64,000 bases of DNA, from positions 1 through 64,000 of the forward strand of contig LLEY01000167.1 in assembly GCA_001414485.1 (NCBI GenBank). Direction: 5' to 3'. Of the stretch, positions 33,585-44,956 are shown one piece after another. The DNA is from Calycina herbarum. Taxonomy: Eukaryota > Ascomycota > Leotiomycetes > Helotiales > Pezizellaceae. Both the position numbers and the translations under genes were made by a program. How positions within the stretch are numbered: position 1 is the stretch's first letter; every line of letters starts with the position of its first letter. The notes under the pieces were generated by a model. It was not told where the DNA came from, did not search any database, and worked only from the letters and a program-made list of their open reading frames with translations.

Positions 33585-35547
33585 TTACTCCAGAGACGCG
33601 AATCCAGATTTGATCCTTCTCCAATGATCTCGTCTCCCCAGCACCCCCTCAATAGTAACATCCCAAGCTCCAGCTTCCAATTCACAAAAAGCATTACTCC
33701 CCTCAGGACCCTTCCTGTCCTGGAAATACCTATTAATCTTCTCATACCCACACTTATTCTTCGGCCCTACCATGCTGTGTCTCGTGCCATCAATAATTAG
33801 GTGACCTGAGCCGGAAAATAACTCGCTAGCGCGCACCCCGTTAGCCAAAGGGGTAACCCGATCTCGAGTTTGCGAAACGAATGCCGGGTTCTTGGTTTGA
33901 GCTCCCCAATTTTCGGAAAATCGCTCTGCTGCGGATATAGACCAGCCGTTACAGGCCATTTGAGAGGCAGCTTGAAGTTCACCACCTAGATAGGACTGAT
34001 TTTTGTATACGTTTATGCAAGGGTCCCATTCTGCTATTGTCCAGTTTGCACGGCTGCTTCCGCCGTCGGGACAGGAGATTGCTCGATATGTCTAAATTCT
34101 TATTGGAAAAAGAGAAGAAAAAAAGAGAAAAAATCTAGAACAAACTCACTTCTTCAAATTGCACGGCTGCAAGACCAGGTCTGGCATTGGCGGCTGCAGC
34201 TGCAGAGATTATGGCCGAGACTTTTCAAACATTGTCGAGAGTTATGTTCTTAACATAACCTTCTACCGCAACTGTAACATCTGAGACAAGAGGGAATCCA
34301 ACTGGGCTCTCTGGTATATATGTAGCACCAAAGGCAACCTGTTTCAACTGTTTCAGTCCTTGGGGGGTTGTAAAGATTGCCGTTGCATTCCTCCAACCCT
34401 TGGCAATCACCACGGTGGCATTAAATCTACGGAGCGTCTTTTCGAATCACTGGAATATATCGTTTGCTGCGGAGCCTGTATAATAAACGCATAATTCAGG
34501 ACCGGCAAGGTAGTAAATAAAAAAAGCAGAGAAAGCTGTATCCGTGTCTAGCAGCAATTTCTTTCCAGCAAGAGAAGCAAAGTCTTCTGTATCAACGACA
34601 CCATCGAGTACCACCCGTCCAACCCGATCTGGGAACATGGTTGCAAACATTTGTCCAATTACCGTTCCATAGCTGAATCCCCAGAAGTTGAGCAGGTCAG
34701 CATCTTGAACCTCGGTTGAGGTTGTGAAGGCATCAAGAACGGTAATCATATCCCGTACCACAACAGCAGTACTCATATGCTTTCCTACCTGATTTTCTCC
34801 ACCGATGGAGGCTTGGCATTTTGTTCCCAGTGTTTTCGCTTCTGAATATTGAGTTTGGAAGAAACATGTAGGGAGGCAAGGACCGGTGAGCACAGTATCA
34901 CTCAGCGTTTCGAAAACTCTCCTTGCAATTGTTGCCGAGGAAGAACAAATCGCGAGTGGATTACTGTAGCCAAGTCCTCGAGGTTCAACAGCAACAACAT
35001 CGTAGTTTGTACCTATTATGTCGCCAAGCTCTGGGCTATTAATGGGAGCATCAATACCTGCGTTTCCCGGTCCACATCTATGTCGAGGTTAGATTTCCGC
35101 TTGTAAACTGGTGGGGTTTAGGCGTAGTGTGGTATCTATTCTGCAGAAGATACATACGGATTTGTCATAACCATGCCCTTGTAAGGCTCACTTGTAGCAG
35201 CACGCTTAACATGTGGAGTCCCTATTCTCGTGCCATTCGGCTTCTGTTGATCTATTGGTACCTAAAACATATAGTCAGAAGTTTAAATCTAAACAAGAAA
35301 TAGTAGACTTACATCAAGTTTGGCACAAAAAAAAGGTTGACTGGCATGGAGACCATGTCAGTGTAGTTGATGGTGTGATCTGGCAAGGATAATCAGTTTT
35401 ATAGAAAGTGGTCACTGCACACAGATGACGTACCCGAGCAAATTACTCGTACAGTGTTGGGTTTATAGCTTGTCTTCTCGCATGTGGTACAACGATAACC
35501 ACCACTGCAAAGTTGCAGATCGTAATCCTAAGCACAAAAAGCATCAT
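33585..35547 (-). pseudogene. Secreted tripeptidyl aminopeptidase (S33 alpha/beta hydrolase) pseudogene
   Basis: Five exons can be traced: 35547-35434, 35379-35313, 35261-35158, 35077-34150 and 34091-33585, with GT/AG introns. Order: a signal-peptide-like start (MMLFVLRITICNFAVVVIV), LTWSPC, GPGNAGID (oxyanion loop), DVVAVEPRGLGYS, the nucleophile elbow GFSYGT, the PDRVGRVVLDGV strand, and a C-terminal TAP-like domain with GSGHLIIDGTRHS, where the catalytic His would lie. Lesions are a TAA at 35445-35443, a +1 insertion in an eight-A run near 35335, and TGA codons at 34449-34447 and 34227-34225. All flanking conserved sequence is well kept, so the inactivation looks recent. It would have been an extracellular peptidase. 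Confidence 0.82.
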
Positions 35548-36194
35548 CTTTTTGAGCTTTCTCGAAGTAGTATAGAGCTATTCAGACTTCCGGATCGAAA
35601 ACAAAACCATTAAATCCAAGGTAGACAAAAAAGGGGGAACTATACTGTAAATGACATGGAAATATTGCGAAAGACCAGCACGAGAAGACGTGGGGAAAGC
35701 GGGACAAAAAGGTTGAAAGAAAAGGGGTTAAACTCTGTGAGAGAAATTTACACCCTATGCCTACGTCCACTACCCCTTCAAGCTTTACACCTGTAGATGT
35801 AGAATGCCAAGCACCCTGACAACGCCTAATAAAGTTTGTGCCAAGGGGCTTTGAGGGTTTGAAGGCGGGATAGACTTGCTGAGCAAACCTCAAAAGATCA
35901 GAAGACTTGAAACAGCTAAATTAGCCACTCATCAAAAAGCCAAAATAATATGGCTTATTAAAATGTATTCGGGGTGTGCTCTGTCCCCGCGATGGATTTC
36001 CAAAGACAATAAATCATGCGTATTAAGATGAGAAGGTGGTACTTGGGACGGTGACCAAGTCGTGCCTTCCCTGAGATCCCCGAACCAGCCAGCCACACTA
36101 GTCATAGTAGAGCGAGGAGGGCGAGGTGAAGTAGGGAAGGAGCGACCTCAACCTCCTCCCGCTCGAAACTTCGAACCTCGAGACCCCCGGCAAC
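35548..36194. other. Intergenic flank of the nested transposon
   Basis: No supported gene. The 103-codon minus-strand frame at 35582-35893 has no recognisable features. The base composition becomes AT-rich at 36195 where the outer element begins. Confidence 0.4.
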
Positions 36195-36516
36195 CTATAG
36201 TGAGTTACGAATTAAGCTTCTCTTTTGATGATATCTTATAAACCGTGCGTTTTTAGAAAATTTCTTGTTTCCTAGACACTCTTTCCCTCTTTACTTAATA
36301 ATAATATATATTATTATATCCCTAAGAATAGCTAATAAGAGCAATATACCCCCTTTCTTACTCTATAAACTTTTTAGGAAGAAAATAGACACTTTTGTAT
36401 ATATCGAAATTTTTCTAAGGTCTTAGTAGACTACTTAGCTTTATAAGGGTATAAAAAAATTTCTTATAAAAAGAGGGTTTTCTAAGAATTAACTATTACT
36501 AAGTTTATTCTTATTA

Positions 36517-38677
36517 ACGTATTTCCCGGGTGAGCCGATCACCCGGGTGAGCCGATCACTAAAACACTAAAACGCGACACTCAACTTAAAATTAAAATGC
36601 CACTACTTAATTAAGCCCAACCCTCTAATAAAGAGGGTCGCATTCTTTTAGCTGTCTAAGCCTTTAATTCAGGTCATTTTAAGAGTATACGAGCTTGTGT
36701 TAAAGCCTACGACGTGCCTTATACAACCCTCTACAACCGAATACACGGAATCCCTTCGCGACGCGATACTCCTTCTAATACTCAAAGACTTACCTCCAAA
36801 GAAGAGCGAGCTATTGTACGATATATTCTCGACCTAGACTCGTGTGGATTCCCACCTCGGCTAGTAGCTGTTCGAGAAATAGCAGACCTTCTTCTCTCTA
36901 AACACGACGCGCCTCTAGTAGGCAAGAATTAGACTTCTACCTTTATTAAACGCTACATAGAGATTAAAACGAAATTTAGCTATAAGTACGATTATAAAAG
37001 AGCTTAGTATAAAGACCCTATAGTTCTTAGAGACTGGTTTAGGCTTATACGAAATACAATTACCAAATATAGGGTTATAAAGGAGGACATATATAACTTC
37101 GACGAAGCTAGGTTTCTTATAGGGGTTATTACAACTGCTAAAGTTGTTATAAGCTTAGAGTTAAGGAATCGTCTAAAGACTGCTTAGCTAGGAAATAGGG
37201 AGTAGGTTTTAATTATATAGGGCATAAACTCGTATAGTTAGACACTTCCTCCGTTTATCATTTTCAAGGGACAGCACCACCTCTCAGCTTAGTACGAGGA
37301 GTCAGGTCTCCTACAAGATTAGGTAATTACACTAAGTAAGAATAGATAGACGATAAACGAGATTGGATTTGAGTGGATTCAGCACTTTAATAAACATATA
37401 AAAGGTTGTATAGTTAGGCGATATAGACTCCTTGTTCTTAATAGCCACGAGTTACATATTTCAGTTCAATTTCAGTAATACTATTAGGATAATAATATTA
37501 TTACTCTCTATATACCACTACACTCATCTCACATCCTTTAGCCTCTTAACGTTAGCTGTTTTAGCCCTCTAAAGGCATTATATAGTAAGTAGATTGAGAA
37601 TCTCGTTCGAGTTAGAATCTAGCATATTACTAAGCTTAAGTTCCTTCCTACATTTAAAGAGGCATTCAAAGCTACATTTATAGAGCAGAATATTAAGAGT
37701 GGATTCCGAGCAACTAGCTTAGTTCTGTATAATCCTAAGAACGTGCTTTCTCACCTTAATCTAAGGCTAAAGACACCAACTCCACCCCCTATAAACGAGC
37801 TAAACTAGACCCCAAAGACGCCACAGAACGTAATAGAGCTTGGATTCCAGACTACATATCTTAAAAACCGTATTATACGATACTAAGATAGCTCTCCGAC
37901 ATTAATCAACGAGGCATTTAATCGGCTTGCTAAGGGAGCTCAAATTATAATACACGGAGCTACTCTTATAAGAGCTGAAATTAAGACACTACAAGAGGCA
38001 AATCAGCTTAAAAAGAGAAGAGAGAGAAAGCGAAAGAGGCGCATTTACCAAGGTGGAAGTCTTATAGTTAAGGAAGGCGAGGAAATTATTCAAAGTATTC
38101 AAACTTAGCAGGAAGAGTGTTACGGACCTGGCCACCGCCGAGCACGTGACTCGCGTACGGCTGCTCGCCGGCGTCCGCAAAGCCTGCCATTCCTGGCCTG
38201 GCCTAGAACCATTCCTACCTAGGCCAGGAACCATTTCTACAAACGGATCGACATTCCTATAACTTATCGATTCCTTGGCTATCTCTATATTATAGGACCT
38301 CTAGAAGTCTCCTCTTTCCTTCTCTTCTCTTCTGTAGCTTTAGATCTTCAATTGAACCACCTCTTACTTCTCTGATTATCCGCTACACCTGTGCATGCTA
38401 CAGGTAAGGATAACTACCAGAGGGCTAGCAGATTGGGTTTGTCACAAAGAGGGTGGTAATAATATACAGCGCCAGCGCTTAGAAGGCAAGCGGCGACGTT
38501 GTAGTTTATATAATCAGGTTGGACATAATACTCGTACATGCGAGGCACCTTAGGAATCGATTAATATAAGTAGCTAGAGGTTTTTTAATAGTGTTGTTGT
38601 AATATATTTAAAGTTGTAGTATTATCGCGTTTTAGTGATCGGCTCACCCGGGTGATCGGCTCACCCGGGAAATACGT
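36517..38677 (+). mobile_element. pogo/Fot1-like DNA transposon with degenerate transposase
   Basis: Terminal inverted repeats of about 50 bases begin acgtatttcccgggtgagcc at 36517 and end with the complement at 38677. Each contains a tandem gggtgagccgatcac block and is flanked by TA. Between them a transposase is readable in pieces: VPYTTLYNRIHGIPSRRDTP (HTH), RYILDLDSCGFPPRLVAVRE, then IYNFDEARFLIG where the family has the first catalytic Asp, and SHILQPLNVSCFSPLK. The end is a zinc knuckle (C..Y....H....C) with its second Cys changed to Tyr. More than ten in-frame stops, nearly all TAG/TAA, interrupt it. Without the solo LTR and its duplication the element is 1827 bases, usual for Fot1-like elements. 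Confidence 0.9.
38118..38446. mobile_element. Solo LTR of a retrotransposon inside the pogo element
   Basis: A 329-base insertion begins tgttacgg and ends tttgtcaca, with TGT...ACA termini. It is flanked by an exact 5-base target duplication, aagag at 38113-38117 and 38447-38451. Deleting the insert and one aagag restores the transposase frame into the zinc knuckle. The GC-rich composition of its first 120 bases contrasts with its AT-rich host, so it is younger than the decay of the host element. Confidence 0.9.
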
Positions 38678-38874
38678 TATACTTATTTAGATATAATAAT
38701 AAATAGAGAGGGGGTATAAGAAGATATAGTAGTTTTTTCTAGCTAGGTCTTATATTTTAAAGAGTAATTTAGTTTTTTGTTTTCTAAAATAAATAAGGAA
38801 AAAACCTAGGAAGAAAAGAGCACGGTTTATAAAAAAAGTGTTAAAAAGGAAGCTTAATTCACAACTCACTATAG

Positions 38875-39449
38875 TTATAAGGCGAGTTTAGGTGCTACCT
38901 ATCATTATTGCGAGCGCGATGAATGTTGGCAACTTCCCTGGCAGTGTGATTTTCTTCCAGCTGATAGTTTTATGAGAGACCTACCTTTATGAGATCACTG
39001 TCCGCGAAAAGAGGGTAAGGAGCGGCAGTCACGATGAAGCGTAGCTATCTCCAATCGTTTCGCAAACTCGCAACAGCAAGAACGTTTGCATTTAGAGTTG
39101 CTTTATCGTGTATTTGGATAGCTGGTTTCCGATTGTATCTAGATGTGCTGCTTCGACCAAGAAAACCCGACGTCTCTTTTAAAAAGCATCTAGTTTTGGG
39201 GGATGTCTGGGACGGTTGAACGTTGAATGGATTTCATGTTCTGCCAGTCCCACCAGGCCCCACTCTTGACCTAATCGGTCGATGCTCCCCACCGCCTTTC
39301 CTATCGACCCCCTTTAAACCCAAGAGACAGCCTTGAATACAAATAACAGATACACCCTGAAATGAAGATGGCTAGGCTTGTCAACCGATCTTTTCCAAAA
39401 ATTGCCCATCATTATTCGCCCCTCAGCGAAAACTCAATCCATTTCGAGT
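38875..39449. other. Intergenic
   Basis: No gene supported. A 61-codon frame at 39034-39219 has no features. Confidence 0.4.
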
Positions 39450-41184
39450 ATGCTTCCACAGCAAACAACAGCACCTCAATGCGCCCACCAATCTCACTCA
39501 CCCTGAGCATCCCTTCTATAACTATACATCTGTCAGATGGCTGTAAGCAACTCCGGCAATTGTTTTCATACAAGACTCTGATCTGCATCTAGGCACAATG
39601 AGCACCTCCGGCTTTCAGAAAGGCATCTCCGTTTCCAAGTCAAAGAACTCTATGCCATCATTGCAAAATGTGCCGGCCAATCTAGCAAACATATTGCGAG
39701 GTTTTCGAAAATTGCGGAAGGTGGATCTCATCGAGTATTCGAAGCAACCTTTCGCGATGGCAAAAAAGTTATAGCACGTCTTCCGTATCCATGCACCATT
39801 CCTCGAAATTATGGCATTGCCAGTGAGGTGGCTACCATGGATTTTCTTCGCTCTCATGGGGTGCCGGTTCCAAAGATTCTCAGTTGGAGCCCCTCTTCTG
39901 AAAACTCTGTTGGTTGTGAGTATATGATTATGGAGAAAGTTCCGGGGAATGAATTAGAGGAAACTTGGTATACTATGGACCTGAAGCAGAGAATGGCTGT
40001 TATGGACAAGATTATCAAAATGGAGAAGACGCTCTTCGGCATCCAGTTTCCTGCTAATGGGAGCATATATTATAAGGATTTTCTGGATCCGGGAGTTAGG
40101 AGGTGTAGACATCCCACACAACGACTCACGCGGCAAAATTCTGCGTTGGCCCTTCGACAGAATATCTCTGGTGGTTCCAACAACGGAACGAGCTTTCCAC
40201 CAGTCATGGGCCTTGTTAGTACTAAAATCATTATTATTCGCCTCAGCTAATTTGTCGATATCAGGGAATACTTCCGAAGAAGTGTTGAAAGCTGTTGGAG
40301 GACGGGAACTGGAGTGGCTACAAAAATGTGGCCATGAGCGATATCCCCGGGAAGCTCTTTACCGGGAGTTCTATGGCCATCGTAAGGTTAACCCACAAGT
40401 ACAAATTAGTCACTTGTTAGACTACCTGAAGCTCGCCCTCCACATCGTCCCCAAGGAAGAAGAGCTGAGCGCACCTACCATCCGTCACCCGGACTTATCT
40501 CCAAGCAATATCTTTGTTTCCGACTCGGGCGAGATCACAGGCATCATCGATTGGCAGCACACCGCCATTCTTCCCATTTTTCTTCAAGCCAAGATACCAA
40601 AACATTTCCAGAATTACGGCGATGAAGACTCGGAAAATTTCAAACCACCTAAGTTGTCCCCAAATTTTGACACCATGTCTGACAATGAAAAAGAACATGA
40701 GATGGAAATTTATCGCCGACGACAAGTACACTACCTCTATATTGGATTCACAGATCGACACAACAACCCTCATTTTAATGCAATGAGAAAACATAACCTT
40801 GTTTTGAGAAACAGACTTTACGATACTGCTTGCCGACCCTGGGAAGGTGATAATGCCTCGCTCAAGGCGGAATTAATCTCAACGCTGGAACAATGGAGCG
40901 AGATAGCACCAGGAGTTGTTTCACCCGTGCAATACCCTCCAGATGAGACAAAAGAATGTCTTGAGAGAGACACCAAACAAAAGGAAGCTGATATGCAGAT
41001 GGAATAGATACGCGCTTTCATAGGGGTAAATATTGAAGGATGGTTGCCCAATGATACATTTGAGGAGGCGAAAGCCAAGGCTGAGCACATCAAGAATGAG
41101 ATGCTGAGTGAAGCCGAGACTGAGCGCGAGAGAAAGGAGCTGTTGGAACACTGGCCTTTTCAAGACCATGAGGAGATCGACTGA
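39450..41184 (+). pseudogene. Aminoglycoside-phosphotransferase-like (APH) kinase pseudogene
   Basis: A fungal APH-family protein is readable across three frames. After an exon ending YTSVRWL at 39542 and a 50-bp intron (39543-39592), the frame gives EHLRLSERHLRFQVKELYA, FSKIAEGGSHRVF (ATP loop), KVIARLPYP and SEVATMDFLRSHGVPVPKI. After the second intron (40215-40264) come the catalytic loop RHPDLSPSNIFV and the metal-binding IIDWQHTAILP. Two single-base insertions (near 40105 and in the aaaa at about 40136) shift the frame, and a TAG at 41005-41007 replaces a codon shortly before the conserved end HWPFQDHEEID. Catalytic residues are kept, so decay is recent. The true 5' end is unclear. Substrate unknown for this family. 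Confidence 0.78.
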
Positions 41185-41798
41185 GGCATTCTTGAAACAT
41201 CCAGACCAAAGCAATCGAGGTTTTGGGTCAGAGCACAAAATCTCCAGTCCTGGTTAAATCTTTGTTCTCAAATTTCTTATTTCCTCAATCCTGTATGGTC
41301 ACTTTTTGATCCGCCGAAGCTCAAGTGGGTGGGTTTTATTTTTTGTTGTATATTAGACTCCTGGGCTTTCTGCGGTGATACCCATCTTCCTCTATATTTC
41401 AAATACTCTAGGATTATTATTCGAGAAGAATTAAGCTATACTCTCTAATTCTCCTAGACCGTCTCGGATAATAGTTCAGAGTGTTCTAAACTGTTTTATA
41501 ATCTTTTTTCGTTATCAAATTCGTCACTGCTTAAGTGATAAATACTTTAGAATCACTTGAAATAAAATGGGTTTTGATCATCTCCGACTAGGGTTGGAGT
41601 TCTGATGGCTTTGATTATCCAACTATCCAAATTTTTCTGGAAGATTCAAGACAACAGAAGAAAGCTCCGGATAGTGCCAATACCGAATCTGGTAGAACCT
41701 GCTGCTTGTTTGATTCAATGAGCATACTTGGTTCATAAACCCATGAAGAACCAGTTAAGCTCCCGAAAGGTTTCCCAAACTATCAGGAATGTTTCGAC
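41185..41798. other. Intergenic
   Basis: AT-rich. No supported gene or repeat apart from a few short tt-rich runs. Confidence 0.4.
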
Positions 41799-42704
41799 AT
41801 GCCTCCTCCACGCGGTGAACAAGCCACACACGACTACTACAAACAAACCTCTCGCAAGGGCCAGGTCACCAAAGCCGGGAATAGAGCTCACCAGTTGTTT
41901 CTTTCCAGACTTCAAGGCTTCATGCACTACCACTCAACATTCATTCACGAGCAAGCGGAAATTGTTCGCACCAATGCCAAAAAAGCATTCAAAACCCTCT
42001 ATGAAGCGGAAGACGCCGGGGAAGTTATTGATAAGCGGGTGATCGTCGAAATTGCCACTGAAGCACGGAATGAAGTCGCGACACAGATCACGAGGAAGAT
42101 ATTTCCGTTCTTTCGTCTTCCAGCCGAAATTCGAAATTTGATTTATTCCGAATGCCTCATTTCTTCGCACCCCCTCACAGATGACCTATATCGCCGGGCA
42201 GCTTATCCTATCGACGTCCTACTCATCAGCCGACAAGCTTATATTGAAGCGCGTCCAATACTCTATTCTGGAAATTGTTTTCGATTCCAGATATCAAACC
42301 CAAAGCTCCCTTCGGTAAAGTGGGGTCATCGCTGGGGTCATCAGGGTAATGAAGAATTCATGCGTCAAATTGGAATCCAATTAATAGACGCTTACTGGCA
42401 CGACAACACGCAACGTATGAGTCTCGGAGGACTTAGTGTGGAAATCCTTGAGCTAATTCATGTCCATTGCGCGAATATTGAAATTCTCGAGACACATGGA
42501 TCCATTGACTCCTTGGCCTCATATTTTCCCCGTAGAGAATTTGAAGCCAAACGTTTGGCTTTTGCTGAGCGCGTGAGAGTCATATCAAGCGCGAAAGAAG
42601 TCGTTCTTGTTGGGCCGGAATGGTGTCCGAAATATCATGAGAAAACAAGGTGTGGGCTAGGGACAATACACAAACTTGGGTGGTGTTGCGTTAGGGAAAC
42701 TTGA
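41799..42704 (+). CDS. 2EXR-type (F-box-like) fungal protein
   Basis: A single-exon gene of 301 residues. The core is FPFFRLPAEIRNLIYSECL followed by LLISRQAYIEARPILYSGNCF. This is the pattern of the large fungal 2EXR/F-box-like group, in which an LPxEIRxxIY helix is followed by a conserved RxxxxEARPILYxxN segment. The N-terminal 100 residues are polar, helical and rich in Ala, Glu and Lys. The C-terminus ends in a short Cys-containing tail (GLGTIHKLGWCCVRE). Function is unknown; F-box-like substrate recognition is only a possibility. A broken paralogue lies 1.1 kb downstream in the same orientation. Confidence 0.75.
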   Translation: MPPPRGEQATHDYYKQTSRKGQVTKAGNRAHQLFLSRLQGFMHYHSTFIHEQAEIVRTNAKKAFKTLYEAEDAGEVIDKRVIVEIATEARNEVATQITRKIFPFFRLPAEIRNLIYSECLISSHPLTDDLYRRAAYPIDVLLISRQAYIEARPILYSGNCFRFQISNPKLPSVKWGHRWGHQGNEEFMRQIGIQLIDAYWHDNTQRMSLGGLSVEILELIHVHCANIEILETHGSIDSLASYFPRREFEAKRLAFAERVRVISSAKEVVLVGPEWCPKYHEKTRCGLGTIHKLGWCCVRET

Positions 42705-43849
42705 GATTGAGGTAGGTTATCATGACTCTACCATTATATCTGCCGCACGAGAAAAAAGACTGAGCGAAAGGGTTACAATATGAGCAGGGTATGAAGCTGA
42801 AAACAAGCTAATTATTCAGGACTCGATAAGCGAAATACGCTACCAGTTCTGATTATGGGACTGTGCCACTTTGGACACACGAATGGTTGGAGGTATGAAT
42901 TTAGTCCATTCTGCCGGCAGCATGACACTTTGAAACTTTGGAATTTGGGAAGATGAATGCCAGGTAGTTGAACTATCGAGATCTTGTCATCGGGGAGCTA
43001 AACAAGTAGGATTTACAAGTAACACTGATGGACATGGGCAAAAGACCCTTGTGAGTGGTGTGAATTTGCCGTCTTAATCCTTCTCTAGATAATTCTACAA
43101 GAATGATCAGTGTTACCGTACCACATAATTATCCAGATGCTATCTTTTATTTCACCAGCTTTTGTTTCAATGATGATCCCCTCCAGCTCGCGGATTTTAT
43201 TTCACTTCAGTCTCTTCGGTACAAGATCTCCTTTTCTTCGTGAAGCTTGAAAACCTTTCAAAGGAAATTAATTATAAGGTGTGTGCAACATTCGCTTCGC
43301 TTTTATGATGAGTACTTACAGAGTTCGCATGGCTCATTGTGTTTATCATACCTTTCTACGTGTGTGAAATCTCACTAAAGAATTTTATACTCGTTTATCT
43401 TCGAGTCGGCTAAACTACACCATTCAAAGCTCGGGTGAGTGATTAATTAAAGGGGTAGCTTCGAAAAAAAAACAATCATCGGTCTCATCTCCTCAGTCAG
43501 TGAATAAGCGCCTACCAAAAACAACAATTGAGTTTTGTTTATGCCTTTGCTTATTAACTCGGGAGTAAATCAATCACTCACATAGTATCTTAGTGCTTGA
43601 AATTCGGAATGGCCAATCACTTCAAAATAATCCATTCCAGGCCCTGGGATATTATTGAGTCCGTTGTCAAATCTTTTAAGGATAAAGTTCTCCATCTCAG
43701 TAAGGTGCAACCTTGATCTTCTACATCTTCCCCTTTGCCAGACTCTTACGCCATTTCACATCTCGGCAAAATGTACAGAAGCTGCAACCTACATGCTGGT
43801 ACCCTGTATCGAAGGTCACAACTCAAACACGATAGGAAAGACATTATCG
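42705..43849. other. Intergenic
   Basis: No supported gene. AT-rich with many short T runs. Confidence 0.4.
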
Positions 43850-44816
43850 GACAGCGTCACTGAAGCAGTGGGTAAAAGGACGATATTCCCATTCTTTTCG
43901 TCTTCCAGGGGAAATTGGAAATATGATCTATTCTGAATGCCTACTTTTTTCGAACCCACTTAGACCTGCGTCCAGTTTAGTTTTCGAGAAACCTGGCCTT
44001 CTCAACATCCTAATACTCTGCAGTCAAGCATGTCGCGAAGGTGTTCCAATATTCTATTCCGGAAATCATGGGATTTTGCACCAGATCTTCCTCAAAACCC
44101 AAGATACATTCTTGTCTACGGCCTCCAATAACCCTCGTATATCTGGAATGAGAAGCTTAAACATATCGAAATCGATGACCGCTATATTTCTTACCCAAAC
44201 CAATATGCCACAATCCTCAACAACATTCGTAACCGCTTTACAAATCTCGAGGTTCTCGAGTTACACATCTCACGTGCATTAGAGCACGGTTTCTATTACG
44301 AGCTAGTCGACAAATTAGGGATAGTTTCTCACCGGGAACGTGTAAAGCTTGAAGACGTGGAAGCGGAGCTTTTGGCTCTTGCAGAACGTGTGAGGGTCGC
44401 GACAAGTGTCGTTCTCGGGGGATGGAGAGGGTGTTCAAGGTTGAGCGAGAGGGACAATTTTAGTGTGGGGAAAATACACAGACTCGGACCTTGTTGTCTA
44501 AAAGGATTGTACAAGCAGTGGTTCAAAATTGTGAAGGTAAGTCATTGATTTCACGATATGACGATGCTTGTACCGGATGCTAACTATTAATAGGACAGTG
44601 ATGAAGAAGACTCAGATGCGGGTATTTCTCACGAGGGCTCAGTTGATAATGGCTCTGATGAAGAAGGATCGGATGCCAGCAGTTCTGATAGGTGTTCATC
44701 TCTTACCTGGAGTAGTTATCATGGCTCGGATGCTGGTAGTACTCGCGAGGGATGAGCACTCAGACGCTAGTAGTTCTGACGAGGGCTCAGTTGCTAGTAG
44801 CGGTAGTTCTTCCTAG
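43850..44816 (+). pseudogene. Degenerate tandem paralogue of the 2EXR-type gene
   Basis: The conserved core reappears around 43881-43940, but an extra T in cattcttttcgtc (43891-43903) shifts the frame between FPFF and RLPGEIGNMIYSECL. PIFYSGN follows near 44045-44065. The C-terminal part is in a further frame: NLEVLELHISRALEHGF, LLALAERVRVATSVVLGG, KIHRLGPCCLKGL. A GT/AG intron (44539-44586) then leads to an acidic Ser/Asp/Glu repeat tail (DSDEEDSD, SDEEGSDASSSD) that the intact copy lacks. The frame stops at 44752-44754, and a third frame continues the same acidic repeat to 44816. Confidence 0.65.
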
Positions 44817-44956
44817 TACGCATGGAACGGAGGGTTTTGTTATTCAGGCCGGACATGATTCGAAGGCAACCCTTCTTTTCATTGCTTGGAGCCAAATTCT
44901 TTCCGTACTAATAGTTTCAGTCTTCGTTCTTCGGTCCCCGGAATTGTAGCGAGGAG

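Larger units (their letters stand above)
36195..38874. mobile_element. Outer MITE-like element, split by a pogo insertion
   Basis: Both ends carry ctatagtgagtt (36195-36206; complement at 38863-38874), followed inward by gaattaagctt and ttataaaccgtgc in inverted orientation. Without the inner element the outer sequence is only about 520 bases and non-coding, which fits a MITE. A TA at each edge is the likely target duplication. Confidence 0.7.

Noticed and set aside
35582..35893. Minus-strand frame of 103 codons upstream of the aminopeptidase pseudogene
   Set aside because: The pseudogene has its own signal peptide at 35547; this frame has no features and does not join it.
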